This document shows, one piece after another, positions 16,379 to 23,441 of a stretch of DNA of 35,141 nt (position 1 is the first letter of the stretch; each line of letters starts with the position of its first letter). The notes beneath the pieces were generated by a model. The model was given only the letters and a program-made list of their open reading frames with translations. It was not told the origin of the DNA and made no database searches. The position numbers were made by a program, and so were the translations under genes. This stretch comes from Actinomycetales bacterium (GTDB lineage: Bacteria > Actinomycetota > Actinomycetes > Actinomycetales > Dermatophilaceae), in the NCBI GenBank assembly GCA_012729695.1, contig JAAYCP010000068.1, positions 1 through 35,141 of the forward strand, given 5' to 3'.

Positions 16379-17188
16379 TCAGGCGTCGACGCTCGCGCGG
16401 CGGCGGGTGCCGGCGAAGGCGATGCCGGCGGCACCGAGAGCGGCGAGCGCAGCGACGGCCCCGGCGTTCATCGTGCCGCTCTGGCCACCGGTGCCGGACG
16501 GGACACCCGAGGGAGAGCTGTGCAGACCGTCGAGGACCTGGACGGCGAGGTCGAGGTTGCCGGCCTCGGCCGAGCCCCACGCATAGACGATCGTGTTCGT
16601 GCCCTCGGTGATCGGGACATCAGCCGGGCCGAGAGCGACCGTGTCGGTGCCCGCGAGGACGACGTCGGCGCTGATCGTGCCGGCCGCCAGGTCGGCCTTG
16701 GCCTCGTTGGGGTTGGTCAGGCCGGGAAAGGCGACGTCGCCGTTCGCCCGCACGTCGACCGCAGGGGCTGCTGCGGTGTGCCGCACGGTGATCCGGCCCT
16801 GGCCGGCGGCCGTGCCGGACACGTCGTTGACGAACGGCGTGAGGACCGGGGTGCCGCTCTCGTCGAGGTGCGCGACGACGGTGATGTTCGCGCCACCCGG
16901 GACGGTGACGTCGTCGGCCTCGATGACGGCCTCGCCGTCGGCGCCGGCGTCCGGTGCGGTCACCTTCAGGTCGTACTCGCCGGCCGGGAGGGTCAGCGCG
17001 TCGGTCAGGGTGCCGGGGGCGAAGTCCTCGAGGACGAGGTCGCCGTTGGCGTAGACGTCCACGGTCGCGTCAGGGACGCCGTGAAGGATGTAGACGGTCG
17101 ACTCGTGCTGGTCGGCGAGAGCCGGAGCGGCAAGGGCGAGGCTGAGTCCGCCGGCGAAGGCGAGGGTGAGAGTGGTCCTGGTGCGCAT
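16379..17188 (-). CDS. Secreted DUF4397 protein with C-terminal membrane anchor
   Basis: A 269-residue exported protein. A signal peptide (residues 1-25, ending APALA before DQHE) precedes two DUF4397 beta domains of about 100 residues each; the first begins TVYILHGVPDATVDVYANGD and the second ITVRHTAAAPAVDVRANGD. A Ser/Gly/Pro linker leads to a hydrophobic helix (about 242-259) and the charged tail RRRASVDA. The helix plus arginine tail looks like a cell-wall sorting signal, but there is no clear LPxTG; VPSGTG before the helix is the nearest. It is the first gene of the sigma/anti-sigma operon, with GAAAGGA as ribosome site. DUF4397 function is unknown. Confidence 0.87.
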   Translation of the reverse strand: MRTRTTLTLAFAGGLSLALAAPALADQHESTVYILHGVPDATVDVYANGDLVLEDFAPGTLTDALTLPAGEYDLKVTAPDAGADGEAVIEADDVTVPGGANITVVAHLDESGTPVLTPFVNDVSGTAAGQGRITVRHTAAAPAVDVRANGDVAFPGLTNPNEAKADLAAGTISADVVLAGTDTVALGPADVPITEGTNTIVYAWGSAEAGNLDLAVQVLDGLHSSPSGVPSGTGGQSGTMNAGAVAALAALGAAGIAFAGTRRRASVDA

Positions 17189-17235
17189 GGGCGGGTTCCT
17201 TTCGTGGAGAGACGCGGGGGTGCGTCCTGCCCAGG

Positions 17236-17264
17236 TATTCGGATCTCACGCCACGACTGGATGC
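17236..17264 (-). promoter_or_regulatory. SigK-type ECF promoter of the DUF4397-sortase-sigma operon
   Basis: Read on the minus strand, GCATCC (17264-17259) is followed by 16 nt and then CCGAATA (17242-17236). The mycobacterial SigK consensus, as I recall it, is CCATCC-N16/17-CCGAAT, so the match is five of six bases in the -35 and complete in the -10. The -10 lies 47 nt before the ATG at 17188, leaving a leader of about 40 nt. An A/T-rich stretch and the inverted repeat ACTTT-N7-AAAGT lie immediately upstream. Confidence 0.72.
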
Positions 17265-17329
17265 ACTTTCTTCAACAAAGTTTTGACGAACCTTATCCAG
17301 ACCTTGTCAGGGCTCGTGCCAGGACCGCA

Positions 17330-17719
17330 TCAGTGCAGGTCCGTACCCCGGTTCCGGGCGCGGGTCTCGGACATCTTGCGCCGCGCATACGGGATGCCGA
17401 CGAGGAGGGCGCCGAGCGCGACGACGGCCGCCGCCGCGAGCAGTCCGCAGACGATGACGAAGCCGATGTGCAGGGTGATGTCCCAGAAGGCATTGCCGGG
17501 CGCCAGGGTCACGCCACGTGTGGCGCCCCAGTAGACCCCGCCGGCGAAGGCGATCGCCGTGAGGATCATGAGCGCGAGGGTCGCACCAGCCGATCGGGCC
17601 ACCCGGCCGCGGTCGGCGAAGAACTCGGTGTCGTCGGTCGTGTCCTCGCGGGCGCGGAACTCGCTCAGGACGTCGTAGTCCTCGCGCTCGGAGAGCGGGA
17701 TTCTGTGTCGCATCGCCAT
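17330..17719 (-). CDS. Small membrane protein of unknown function
   Basis: A protein of about 129 residues with a charged N-terminal cytoplasmic part (about residues 1-42), one hydrophobic helix (SAGATLALMILTAIAFAGGVYWG), a short loop with a Trp, and a second long hydrophobic stretch (FVIVCGLLAAAAVVALGALLVGI) ending in a basic tail. I do not recognise a family. ATG 17719 or ATG 17713 could be used; an AGG lies 4 nt or 10 nt upstream respectively. It lies between the aminotransferase gene and the SigK-like operon on the same strand, but a separate promoter for that operon suggests it is not part of it. Confidence 0.65.
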   Translation of the reverse strand: MAMRHRIPLSEREDYDVLSEFRAREDTTDDTEFFADRGRVARSAGATLALMILTAIAFAGGVYWGATRGVTLAPGNAFWDITLHIGFVIVCGLLAAAAVVALGALLVGIPYARRKMSETRARNRGTDLH

Positions 17720-17735
17720 CAAGCCTAGGTCAGGT

Positions 17736-17754
17736 GCGCCCCGGCAGCGGGCGC
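17736..17754 (-). terminator. Hairpin after the aminotransferase gene
   Basis: GCGCCC (17736-17741) pairs with GGGCGC (17749-17754) around a 7-nt loop, directly beyond the stop of the aminotransferase gene on the minus strand. There is no T-tract; 6 bp is short for a terminator. Confidence 0.35.
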
Positions 17755-17757
17755 TGC

Positions 17758-18975
17758 TCAGTCTCGGAGCGTCGCGAGGTGGTCGGAGATCCGCCCGATC
17801 GCCTCGGTGAGGATGTCGGCGTCAGGGAGGGCGACGAGCCGGAAGTGGTCCGGCTCGAACCAGTTGAAGCCGGTGCCGTGCGTGACGAGGATCTTCTTGG
17901 CGCGCAGCAGGTCGAGGACGAAGGACTCGTCGTCCTTGATGGGGTAGACCTCGGGGTCCAGGCGGGGGAAGCAGTACAACGCTCCGCGTGGCTCGACGCA
18001 CGAGACGCCGGGGATGTCGTTGAGGAGCCTGGTCGCGAGCTTGATCTGCTCGTAGAACCGCCCGCCGGGCACGATGAGCTCGTTGATCGACTGGTACCCG
18101 CCCAGGGCGGTCTGGATCGCGTGCTGGGCAGGCACGTTCGCGCACATGCGCATGTTGGAGAGCAGGGTGAGCCCCTCGAGGAAGTCCTCGGCGAGGTGCT
18201 TGGGGCCGGAGACCATGACCCAGCCGGCGCGGTAGCCGCAGACCCGGTAGGCCTTCGACAGGCCGCTGAAGGTCAGGCAGAGCACGTCGTCGCCGGCGAA
18301 GGTCGCGGCGTGGTGGTGGACGGCGTCGTCGAAGATGATCTTCTCGTAGATCTCGTCCGCCATGACGACGAGCTGGTGACGCCGCGCGATGTCGACGAGC
18401 GCACGGACGGTGTCTTCGCTGTAGACGGCGCCGGTGGGGTTGTTCGGGTTGATGATGACGATCGCGAAGGTGTTCTGCGTGATCTTGGACTCGATGTCCT
18501 CGAGGTCGGGGTTCCAGCCGTGGGCCTCGTCGCACCGGTAGTGCACGGGTGTGCCGCCGGAGAGGGCGACGGCGCCCGTCCAGAGGGGGTAGTCCGGGGC
18601 GGGGACGAGGATCTCGTTGCCGTCGTCGGTGAAGGCCTGCAGCACCATCGTGATGAGCTCGGAGACGCCGTTGCCGATGTAGATGTCCTCGACCGTGGTC
18701 TCGCGCAGTCCGCGCGACTGGTAGTACTGCGCCACCGCCGTCCGGGCGGAGTAGATGCCCTTGGACTCCGCATACCCCTGGGAGTCCGGCAGGTTGTAGA
18801 TCATGTCGGCGACGATCGCCTCAGGAGCCTCGAACCCGAACGGGGCCGTGTTGCCGATGTTGAGCTTGAGGATCTTGTGCCCCTCGCTCTCGAGCCGGTG
18901 GGCCTCGGTCAGGATCGGACCGCGCACGTCGTAGCGGACGTTCTGCAGCTTCTTGCTCTGGACGATCGGGCGCAT
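17758..18975 (-). CDS. alaA: Alanine aminotransferase-type class I aminotransferase
   Basis: A 405-residue PLP enzyme closely resembling AlaA (glutamate-pyruvate aminotransferase) over its whole length. Recognisable segments are YDVRGPILTEAHRLE, LNIGNTAPFGFEAP, IYIGNGVSELI, INPNNPTGAVYS with the PLP-contacting Asn179, ADEIYEKI with Asp207 and Tyr210, and SGLSKAYRVCGYRAGW with Lys241 as the Schiff-base lysine. It interconverts pyruvate plus glutamate with alanine plus 2-oxoglutarate in the cytoplasm. The ATG start forms part of a GTATGCG heptamer (18971-18977, minus orientation). It appears monocistronic. Confidence 0.92.
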   Translation of the reverse strand: MRPIVQSKKLQNVRYDVRGPILTEAHRLESEGHKILKLNIGNTAPFGFEAPEAIVADMIYNLPDSQGYAESKGIYSARTAVAQYYQSRGLRETTVEDIYIGNGVSELITMVLQAFTDDGNEILVPAPDYPLWTGAVALSGGTPVHYRCDEAHGWNPDLEDIESKITQNTFAIVIINPNNPTGAVYSEDTVRALVDIARRHQLVVMADEIYEKIIFDDAVHHHAATFAGDDVLCLTFSGLSKAYRVCGYRAGWVMVSGPKHLAEDFLEGLTLLSNMRMCANVPAQHAIQTALGGYQSINELIVPGGRFYEQIKLATRLLNDIPGVSCVEPRGALYCFPRLDPEVYPIKDDESFVLDLLRAKKILVTHGTGFNWFEPDHFRLVALPDADILTEAIGRISDHLATLRD

Positions 18976-19065
18976 ACCACCATCTTCGCAGCCAGGCCGA
19001 GATGGGACCGACGGGTTTCGCCCTCCGGGCAGCCGACGGACTGTGTATGCGCTGGTCAGGGGCCT

Positions 19066-21003
19066 CTAGGCCCGGTCGAGGAGGCGGCAGTCCAGCCAGG
19101 CGTCGAGGAGCCCGAAGGCGTCGACAAGGGTCTCTGCGTGTGGAGCCAGGGCGGCGCAGAGCTCGTCGACCCGCCTGGAGATCGCCTTGGACTGGGCCGC
19201 GGAGATCCGGCCGTGCTCCATGAACCAGGCGGCGTTGGCCTCGACGGTCGAGAAGACGAAGAGGTCACAGACGGTGCAGAGCAGGGAGCGGGTCTCCTCG
19301 GACTCGCAGCCCTCGGCCGCGGCGGCGAAGGCCTCCAGGAGCAGCCGGTCGATGTGCGCCCAGGCCGCCGCCACCATGTGCGGCTGGACCGCGCTGAGGA
19401 CCTCGATCGGGTCGGCGTCCTCGCCGTCCTTCTCCTTCGCACGGCCCCGCATCCGGTCGGCCAGCGTCGAGACGAGGTGCTCCTCCCGGTCCTGGAAGAT
19501 CGCGAGCTGCCCGCCACGGTCCTCAAGGGCGTTGTCCGCGTCCCGTCCCGGGGCTCCGGCGATGAGGCGCTGGACGATGGAGCCGCCGAAGGCCCGCTCG
19601 ACGACGCTCTCGGCCGCGTGTCGGGCGGCGAAGAGGACCATCTCCCGGGTGTCGAAGGAGTCGAAGCTGTCCTTGTACTGGGTGAGCAGACCCTTGGCGA
19701 CGAGCTGGAGGAGCACGGTGTTGTCGCCCTCGAAGGTGGTGAACACGTCGGTGTCCGCCTTGAGCGCGCCGAAGCGGTTCTCCCACATGTAGCCGGCGCC
19801 ACCACATGCCTCCCGGCACGCCTGGATCGTGGCTGTGGCGTGGGCCGTGTTGGCGATCTTCAGGGACGCTGCCTGCTCCTCGAGGCGCCGCACCTTCATC
19901 TCCTCGGGCTCACCGTCGGCCCGCAGCTCGTGGAGGTCCTCGACGAGCTCGTTCGTGGCGAGCGCCAGGGCGTAGGTCCGGGCGAGGGGGATGAGGAGGC
20001 GGCGACGGTGCGTCGCATACTCGAGCAGCCGCACGCCCTCGTCGCTGTCACCTCGGGTGAACTGTGTGCGCCGCGCGCCGTAGCGCACCGCAAGGGTGAG
20101 GGCGTTGCGGGTCGCGGCGCCCGCTCCGCCGCCGACGGTCACGCGCCCGCGCACGAGAGTGCCCAGCATGGAGAAGAAGCGACGGTTGTCGCTCTCGATG
20201 GGGGACGTGTAGACCGCCGGCTCGCCGGGGGCGGGGGACTCGATGGATCCGAAGCGGTTGAGCAGGTTCGCCCGCGGCACACGCACCTGGTCGAAGGAGA
20301 TCTCGCCGTTGTCGACTCCCGGAAGGCCGATCTTCTCCCCGCAGTCCGCGAGCGTCACCCCGGGCATCGGCGCCCCGTGCTCGTCCCGGATCGGCACGAG
20401 CACGCAGTGCACGCCGTGGGAGCGGCCGCGCACGACGAGCTGGGCGAAGACCGCGGCCATCGTCCCGTCCTTCGCGGCGTTGCCGATGTAGTCCTTGGTC
20501 GCGGACGGGCTGGGCGTGTGCACAACGAGCTCGTCGGTGTCCTCGTCGTAGGTCGCAGTCGTCGCGAGGCGTGCGACGTCGGAGCCGCCGCCGACCTCGG
20601 TCATGGCGAAGCAGCCGAACAGCTCGCCGCGCGCGACCCGCTCGAGGTACTCGTCGTGGTGGCGCTGGGTGCCGAGGCCGGCGATCGCCCCGCCGAAGAG
20701 GCCGACCTGGACGCCGACCTTGACGAAGAGGGACAGGTCGACGTGGCCGAGGCACTCGAACAGGGTGAGCGCCCCGCCGATGTCGCCCTCGCTGTCGGGG
20801 TCGGCGGAGAACCCGACGTGGGCCCAGGGCTCGGCGAGGAGGCGCAGCAGCTGTCCGGTCGTGCGCTCGCGGTACTCCGCGATCGGGAGCCGGGTCGTCG
20901 GGGTGGCCCAGTCCGCCGAGCCGAGGTGCTCGCGCACGGTGTCGCGCACCTCCACCCATCGCCCGTCGAGAACCCGCTGCAGGTCTGTGCTCGCGTTCGT
21001 CAT
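19066..21003 (-). CDS. Acyl-CoA oxidase/dehydrogenase-like flavoprotein
   Basis: A 645-residue protein with the four-domain layout of acyl-CoA oxidases, longer than ordinary acyl-CoA dehydrogenases. The substrate-loop motif is CFAMTEVGGGSDV (131-143). The FAD and dimer region contains RRTQFTRGDSDEGVRLLEYATHRRRLLIPLART, the oxidase-like ACGGAGYMWENRF stretch follows, and TTFEGDNTVLLQLVAKGLL places the catalytic Glu at 425. The last 180 residues are a helical C-terminal domain seen in oxidases. It catalyses the first step of beta-oxidation with FAD; whether O2 or an electron-transfer flavoprotein is the acceptor cannot be told. It diverges from the dehydrogenase lipoprotein gene with only 38 bp between the starts. 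Confidence 0.88.
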   Translation of the reverse strand: MTNASTDLQRVLDGRWVEVRDTVREHLGSADWATPTTRLPIAEYRERTTGQLLRLLAEPWAHVGFSADPDSEGDIGGALTLFECLGHVDLSLFVKVGVQVGLFGGAIAGLGTQRHHDEYLERVARGELFGCFAMTEVGGGSDVARLATTATYDEDTDELVVHTPSPSATKDYIGNAAKDGTMAAVFAQLVVRGRSHGVHCVLVPIRDEHGAPMPGVTLADCGEKIGLPGVDNGEISFDQVRVPRANLLNRFGSIESPAPGEPAVYTSPIESDNRRFFSMLGTLVRGRVTVGGGAGAATRNALTLAVRYGARRTQFTRGDSDEGVRLLEYATHRRRLLIPLARTYALALATNELVEDLHELRADGEPEEMKVRRLEEQAASLKIANTAHATATIQACREACGGAGYMWENRFGALKADTDVFTTFEGDNTVLLQLVAKGLLTQYKDSFDSFDTREMVLFAARHAAESVVERAFGGSIVQRLIAGAPGRDADNALEDRGGQLAIFQDREEHLVSTLADRMRGRAKEKDGEDADPIEVLSAVQPHMVAAAWAHIDRLLLEAFAAAAEGCESEETRSLLCTVCDLFVFSTVEANAAWFMEHGRISAAQSKAISRRVDELCAALAPHAETLVDAFGLLDAWLDCRLLDRA

Positions 21004-21041
21004 GGTTCGACCCTACGGTTCGCGCAGGGTGATGATGGAGT

Positions 21042-22358
21042 ATGCGTCGCGCCAGGAGTCGGATCGGGTCCCGTCAGCTCGCATACCGTGCAACGGTCCT
21101 CGCACTCATCGCCACAGTGGCGGTGGTGGGGTGCAGTACGGACCAGGATGCGGGCCCGGTCCCGAGCCCGACGGGTTCGTCGATCGCAGCCTCCACACCT
21201 GTGGCGCCGGTGAACGGCACGGAGGAGCCCTCTGCCGAGGTGCCGGAGCTCGAGGTGGAGGTCGTCGCCGAGGGCCTCGAGCACGGCTGGGACATCGGCT
21301 TCCTGCCCGACGGCGGAGTCCTCGTCACCGAGCGGCCCGGGAGGATCGCATACCTCTCCTCGACCGAGCCCGGCGCAGAGGTGCGGGAGGTCGACGTGGA
21401 CCTGCGGGGCGTCTTCGCCAGGGGAGAGGGCGGGCTCCTCGGCATGGTGGTGCATCCCGATTTCGCGACCAGCCGCGAGTTCACCGTCTGCATGAACTAC
21501 CAGGAGAACGGCAGGCCGGTCGACATCCGGCTCGTCACGTTTGCGCTGAGCGAGGACAACACCTCGGCCGAGCACGTGCGCGACCTGCTGACCGGGATCC
21601 CGACCGGCAACGGCCGTCACTCGGGCTGCCGTCCCACGATCGGTGCCGACGGCGTGCTTGTCGTGGGCACCGGCGACGTCGCGAACGGCACGAACCCGCA
21701 GGACCTCACGAGTCTCGCCGGCAAGGTGCTCCGGCTCGACCTGCGGACCGGGGAGCCTGCTCCCGACAACCCTTTCATCGACGCGGCCGACGAGCGCCAG
21801 CGGTACGTCGTCAGTTACGGCCACCGCAACATCCAGGGCGTCGCGATCCGGCCGGGGAGCGGCGAGATCTACACCGCCGAGCACGGACCGAGCGTCGACG
21901 ACGAGGTCAACCGCATCGTCTTCGGCGGCAACTACGGCTGGGACCCGTCCCAGGGCGGGACCGTCGGCGGATACGACGAGTCGGTGCCGATGACCGACCT
22001 CGAGCGCTTCCCGGACGCCGTGCGTGCCGAGTGGTCGACAGGAGGACCTACCGAGGCGATCAGTGGCGCCGCCTTCCTCGAGGGCGAGCAGTGGGGCGCG
22101 CTCGACGGGGCGCTCGCGGTCACCGCTCTCAAGGGCTCGAAGCTCATCGTGCTCATCCTTGAGGCGGAGGGCGACGACGAGGATGACGAGCATGTGGGTG
22201 AGGTGGACGGTGGGGTGATCGACGTCCTCTACCCCGAGGTGCTGTCGGAGCGCTACGGCCGGCTCCGGGCGGCGCGGCTCGGCCCGGACGGCGCGCTCTA
22301 CGTCACGACGTCGAACGGCGACGACGACCGACTGCTGCGCGTCACGCCGGCCGGCTGA
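21042..22358 (+). CDS. Glucose/sorbosone dehydrogenase-family lipoprotein
   Basis: A 438-residue exported protein. The N-terminal hydrophobic segment ends in VAVVGC with Cys31 as the lipidated residue, so it should sit on the outer face of the membrane. After a Ser/Pro linker comes a six-bladed propeller of the GSDH family: HGWDIGFLPDGGVLVTERPGRI, GLLGMVVHPDF, TGNGRHSGCRPTIGADG, YVVSYGHRNIQGVAI, YTAEHGPSVDDEVNRI and NYGWDP. These His and Asp motifs are those of PQQ-dependent sugar dehydrogenases, but the actual cofactor and substrate are unknown. An acidic loop (EAEGDDEDDEHVGE) near residue 380 looks like a Ca-binding or surface insert. The ATG lies in a GTATGCG heptamer; the ribosome site is weak. 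Confidence 0.88.
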   Translation: MRRARSRIGSRQLAYRATVLALIATVAVVGCSTDQDAGPVPSPTGSSIAASTPVAPVNGTEEPSAEVPELEVEVVAEGLEHGWDIGFLPDGGVLVTERPGRIAYLSSTEPGAEVREVDVDLRGVFARGEGGLLGMVVHPDFATSREFTVCMNYQENGRPVDIRLVTFALSEDNTSAEHVRDLLTGIPTGNGRHSGCRPTIGADGVLVVGTGDVANGTNPQDLTSLAGKVLRLDLRTGEPAPDNPFIDAADERQRYVVSYGHRNIQGVAIRPGSGEIYTAEHGPSVDDEVNRIVFGGNYGWDPSQGGTVGGYDESVPMTDLERFPDAVRAEWSTGGPTEAISGAAFLEGEQWGALDGALAVTALKGSKLIVLILEAEGDDEDDEHVGEVDGGVIDVLYPEVLSERYGRLRAARLGPDGALYVTTSNGDDDRLLRVTPAG

Positions 22359-22400
22359 GGGTGTCGCGCCTGTCGGACAGCGACGGTCGCTCAGCCGCTC

Positions 22401-22432
22401 CTTCTTCTTGCCTACTCTTCTTCTTGCCTACT
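22401..22432. repeat. 16-bp tandem duplication at the end of the usp gene
   Basis: CTTCTTCTTGCCTACT occurs twice back to back (22401-22416 and 22417-22432). The second copy contains the last codons and stop of the universal stress protein gene; the first is a downstream echo of the Lys codons plus a TAG. It is probably a slippage duplication at the gene end. Confidence 0.85.
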
Positions 22433-23357
22433 TCTTCTTACCGCGGATGACCATGACGGGGGACTTCGCGGTCTCGATGACCTTGTGGGACACCGATCCG
22501 AGGAGCATGCCGCGGAATCCGCCGCGCCCCCTGCTGCCGATGACGAGCATCGAGGCGTCCTCGGACTCACGCACGAGGACCTCCGCCGCCGGACCCCGCA
22601 CGATCCGGATGTCCACGTCGATGTGCGGGTAGCGCTCGCGCAGGTCCTTGATGCCCTCCTCGACCATCCGCCGGTACCCGCTCTCCACCTGCTCCCATGC
22701 CGGCGTCCCGGGGGTGGTGACGACCTGGCCGTCGACGACCTCCGCATACCAGCTCGTCACCGTCCGGATCGAAGCACCGCGCAGGTCGGCCATCCAGAAC
22801 GCCCGCTCCGCCGCCATCCGGGACCCGTCGCTGCCATCGAACCCGAGGACGACCGGACCGTCGATGTCGGTGCGGCCACCCTCGGGCATGATCACGACCG
22901 GGCAGCGGGAGTGCAGCGAGACGGCCAGCGCCGACCGGCCGAGGAGGATGCGCTCCAGCCCGCTGATGCGGCTCGACCCGACGACGATGAGGTGGGCGTC
23001 CTCGGAGGCGTCGATGAGTGCCTCCTCAGGATGCATCCACGGCTCCGACCCGGTGATCTGCAGGTCCGGCCACTCCTTGCGCGCCCACTCCAGGGCGTCG
23101 GAGAGGATCGTGGTGTCGAGGATGAGGTCGGGGACGAAGGCCAGGCCGCGTGCCGCGATGGGGTTCGCCGCCGCCAGCTCCACCGCGATGTCCTGGGCGT
23201 GGAGCAGGTGCAGCGGGTGACCCGACCGGGCCGCGGCGCCGGCCGCATACGTGATGCAGGTCTTGTCCCGGTCGCTGCCGTCGATGCCGACGACGATCGC
23301 CCCCGGTGGGATCTCGCGCTCGCTCGTGCTCTCCGTGACGACGTCCTTGTCGCTCAT
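22428..23357 (-). CDS. Universal stress protein with two UspA domains
   Basis: A 309-residue cytoplasmic protein with two UspA domains, about residues 18-157 and 165-305. Each has the opening Asp loop (VVGIDGSDRDK; VVLGFDGSDGS) and an ATP-binding G-x2-G-x9-G(S/T) loop (VVGSSRISGLERILLGRSALAVS; VIGSRGRGGFRGMLLGSVSHKVI), so ATP binding is expected in both halves. The ATG at 23357 has GAGGAGG 5 nt upstream. It ends in RGKKK. Proteins of this type respond to hypoxia and stasis in actinobacteria, but no regulatory box is visible here. It converges with the dehydrogenase lipoprotein gene; the 69-bp gap contains the overlapping 11-bp palindromes CTGTCGGACAG and GCGACGGTCGC (22370-22390). Confidence 0.92.
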   Translation of the reverse strand: MSDKDVVTESTSEREIPPGAIVVGIDGSDRDKTCITYAAGAAARSGHPLHLLHAQDIAVELAAANPIAARGLAFVPDLILDTTILSDALEWARKEWPDLQITGSEPWMHPEEALIDASEDAHLIVVGSSRISGLERILLGRSALAVSLHSRCPVVIMPEGGRTDIDGPVVLGFDGSDGSRMAAERAFWMADLRGASIRTVTSWYAEVVDGQVVTTPGTPAWEQVESGYRRMVEEGIKDLRERYPHIDVDIRIVRGPAAEVLVRESEDASMLVIGSRGRGGFRGMLLGSVSHKVIETAKSPVMVIRGKKK

Positions 23358-23441
23358 CACTGCCTCCTCAGCTCTCGGGCTTGCGGCTGTCTCCAGCCTA
23401 TTCCAGCCCGCTCGACAGCGGCAGGCCGGTAGCCTCCCGGC

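Noticed and set aside
17734..21213. A 1159-codon open frame on the plus strand
   Set aside because: It is antisense to the aminotransferase and acyl-CoA oxidase genes, which have clear family motifs; long antisense frames are usual at this GC content.
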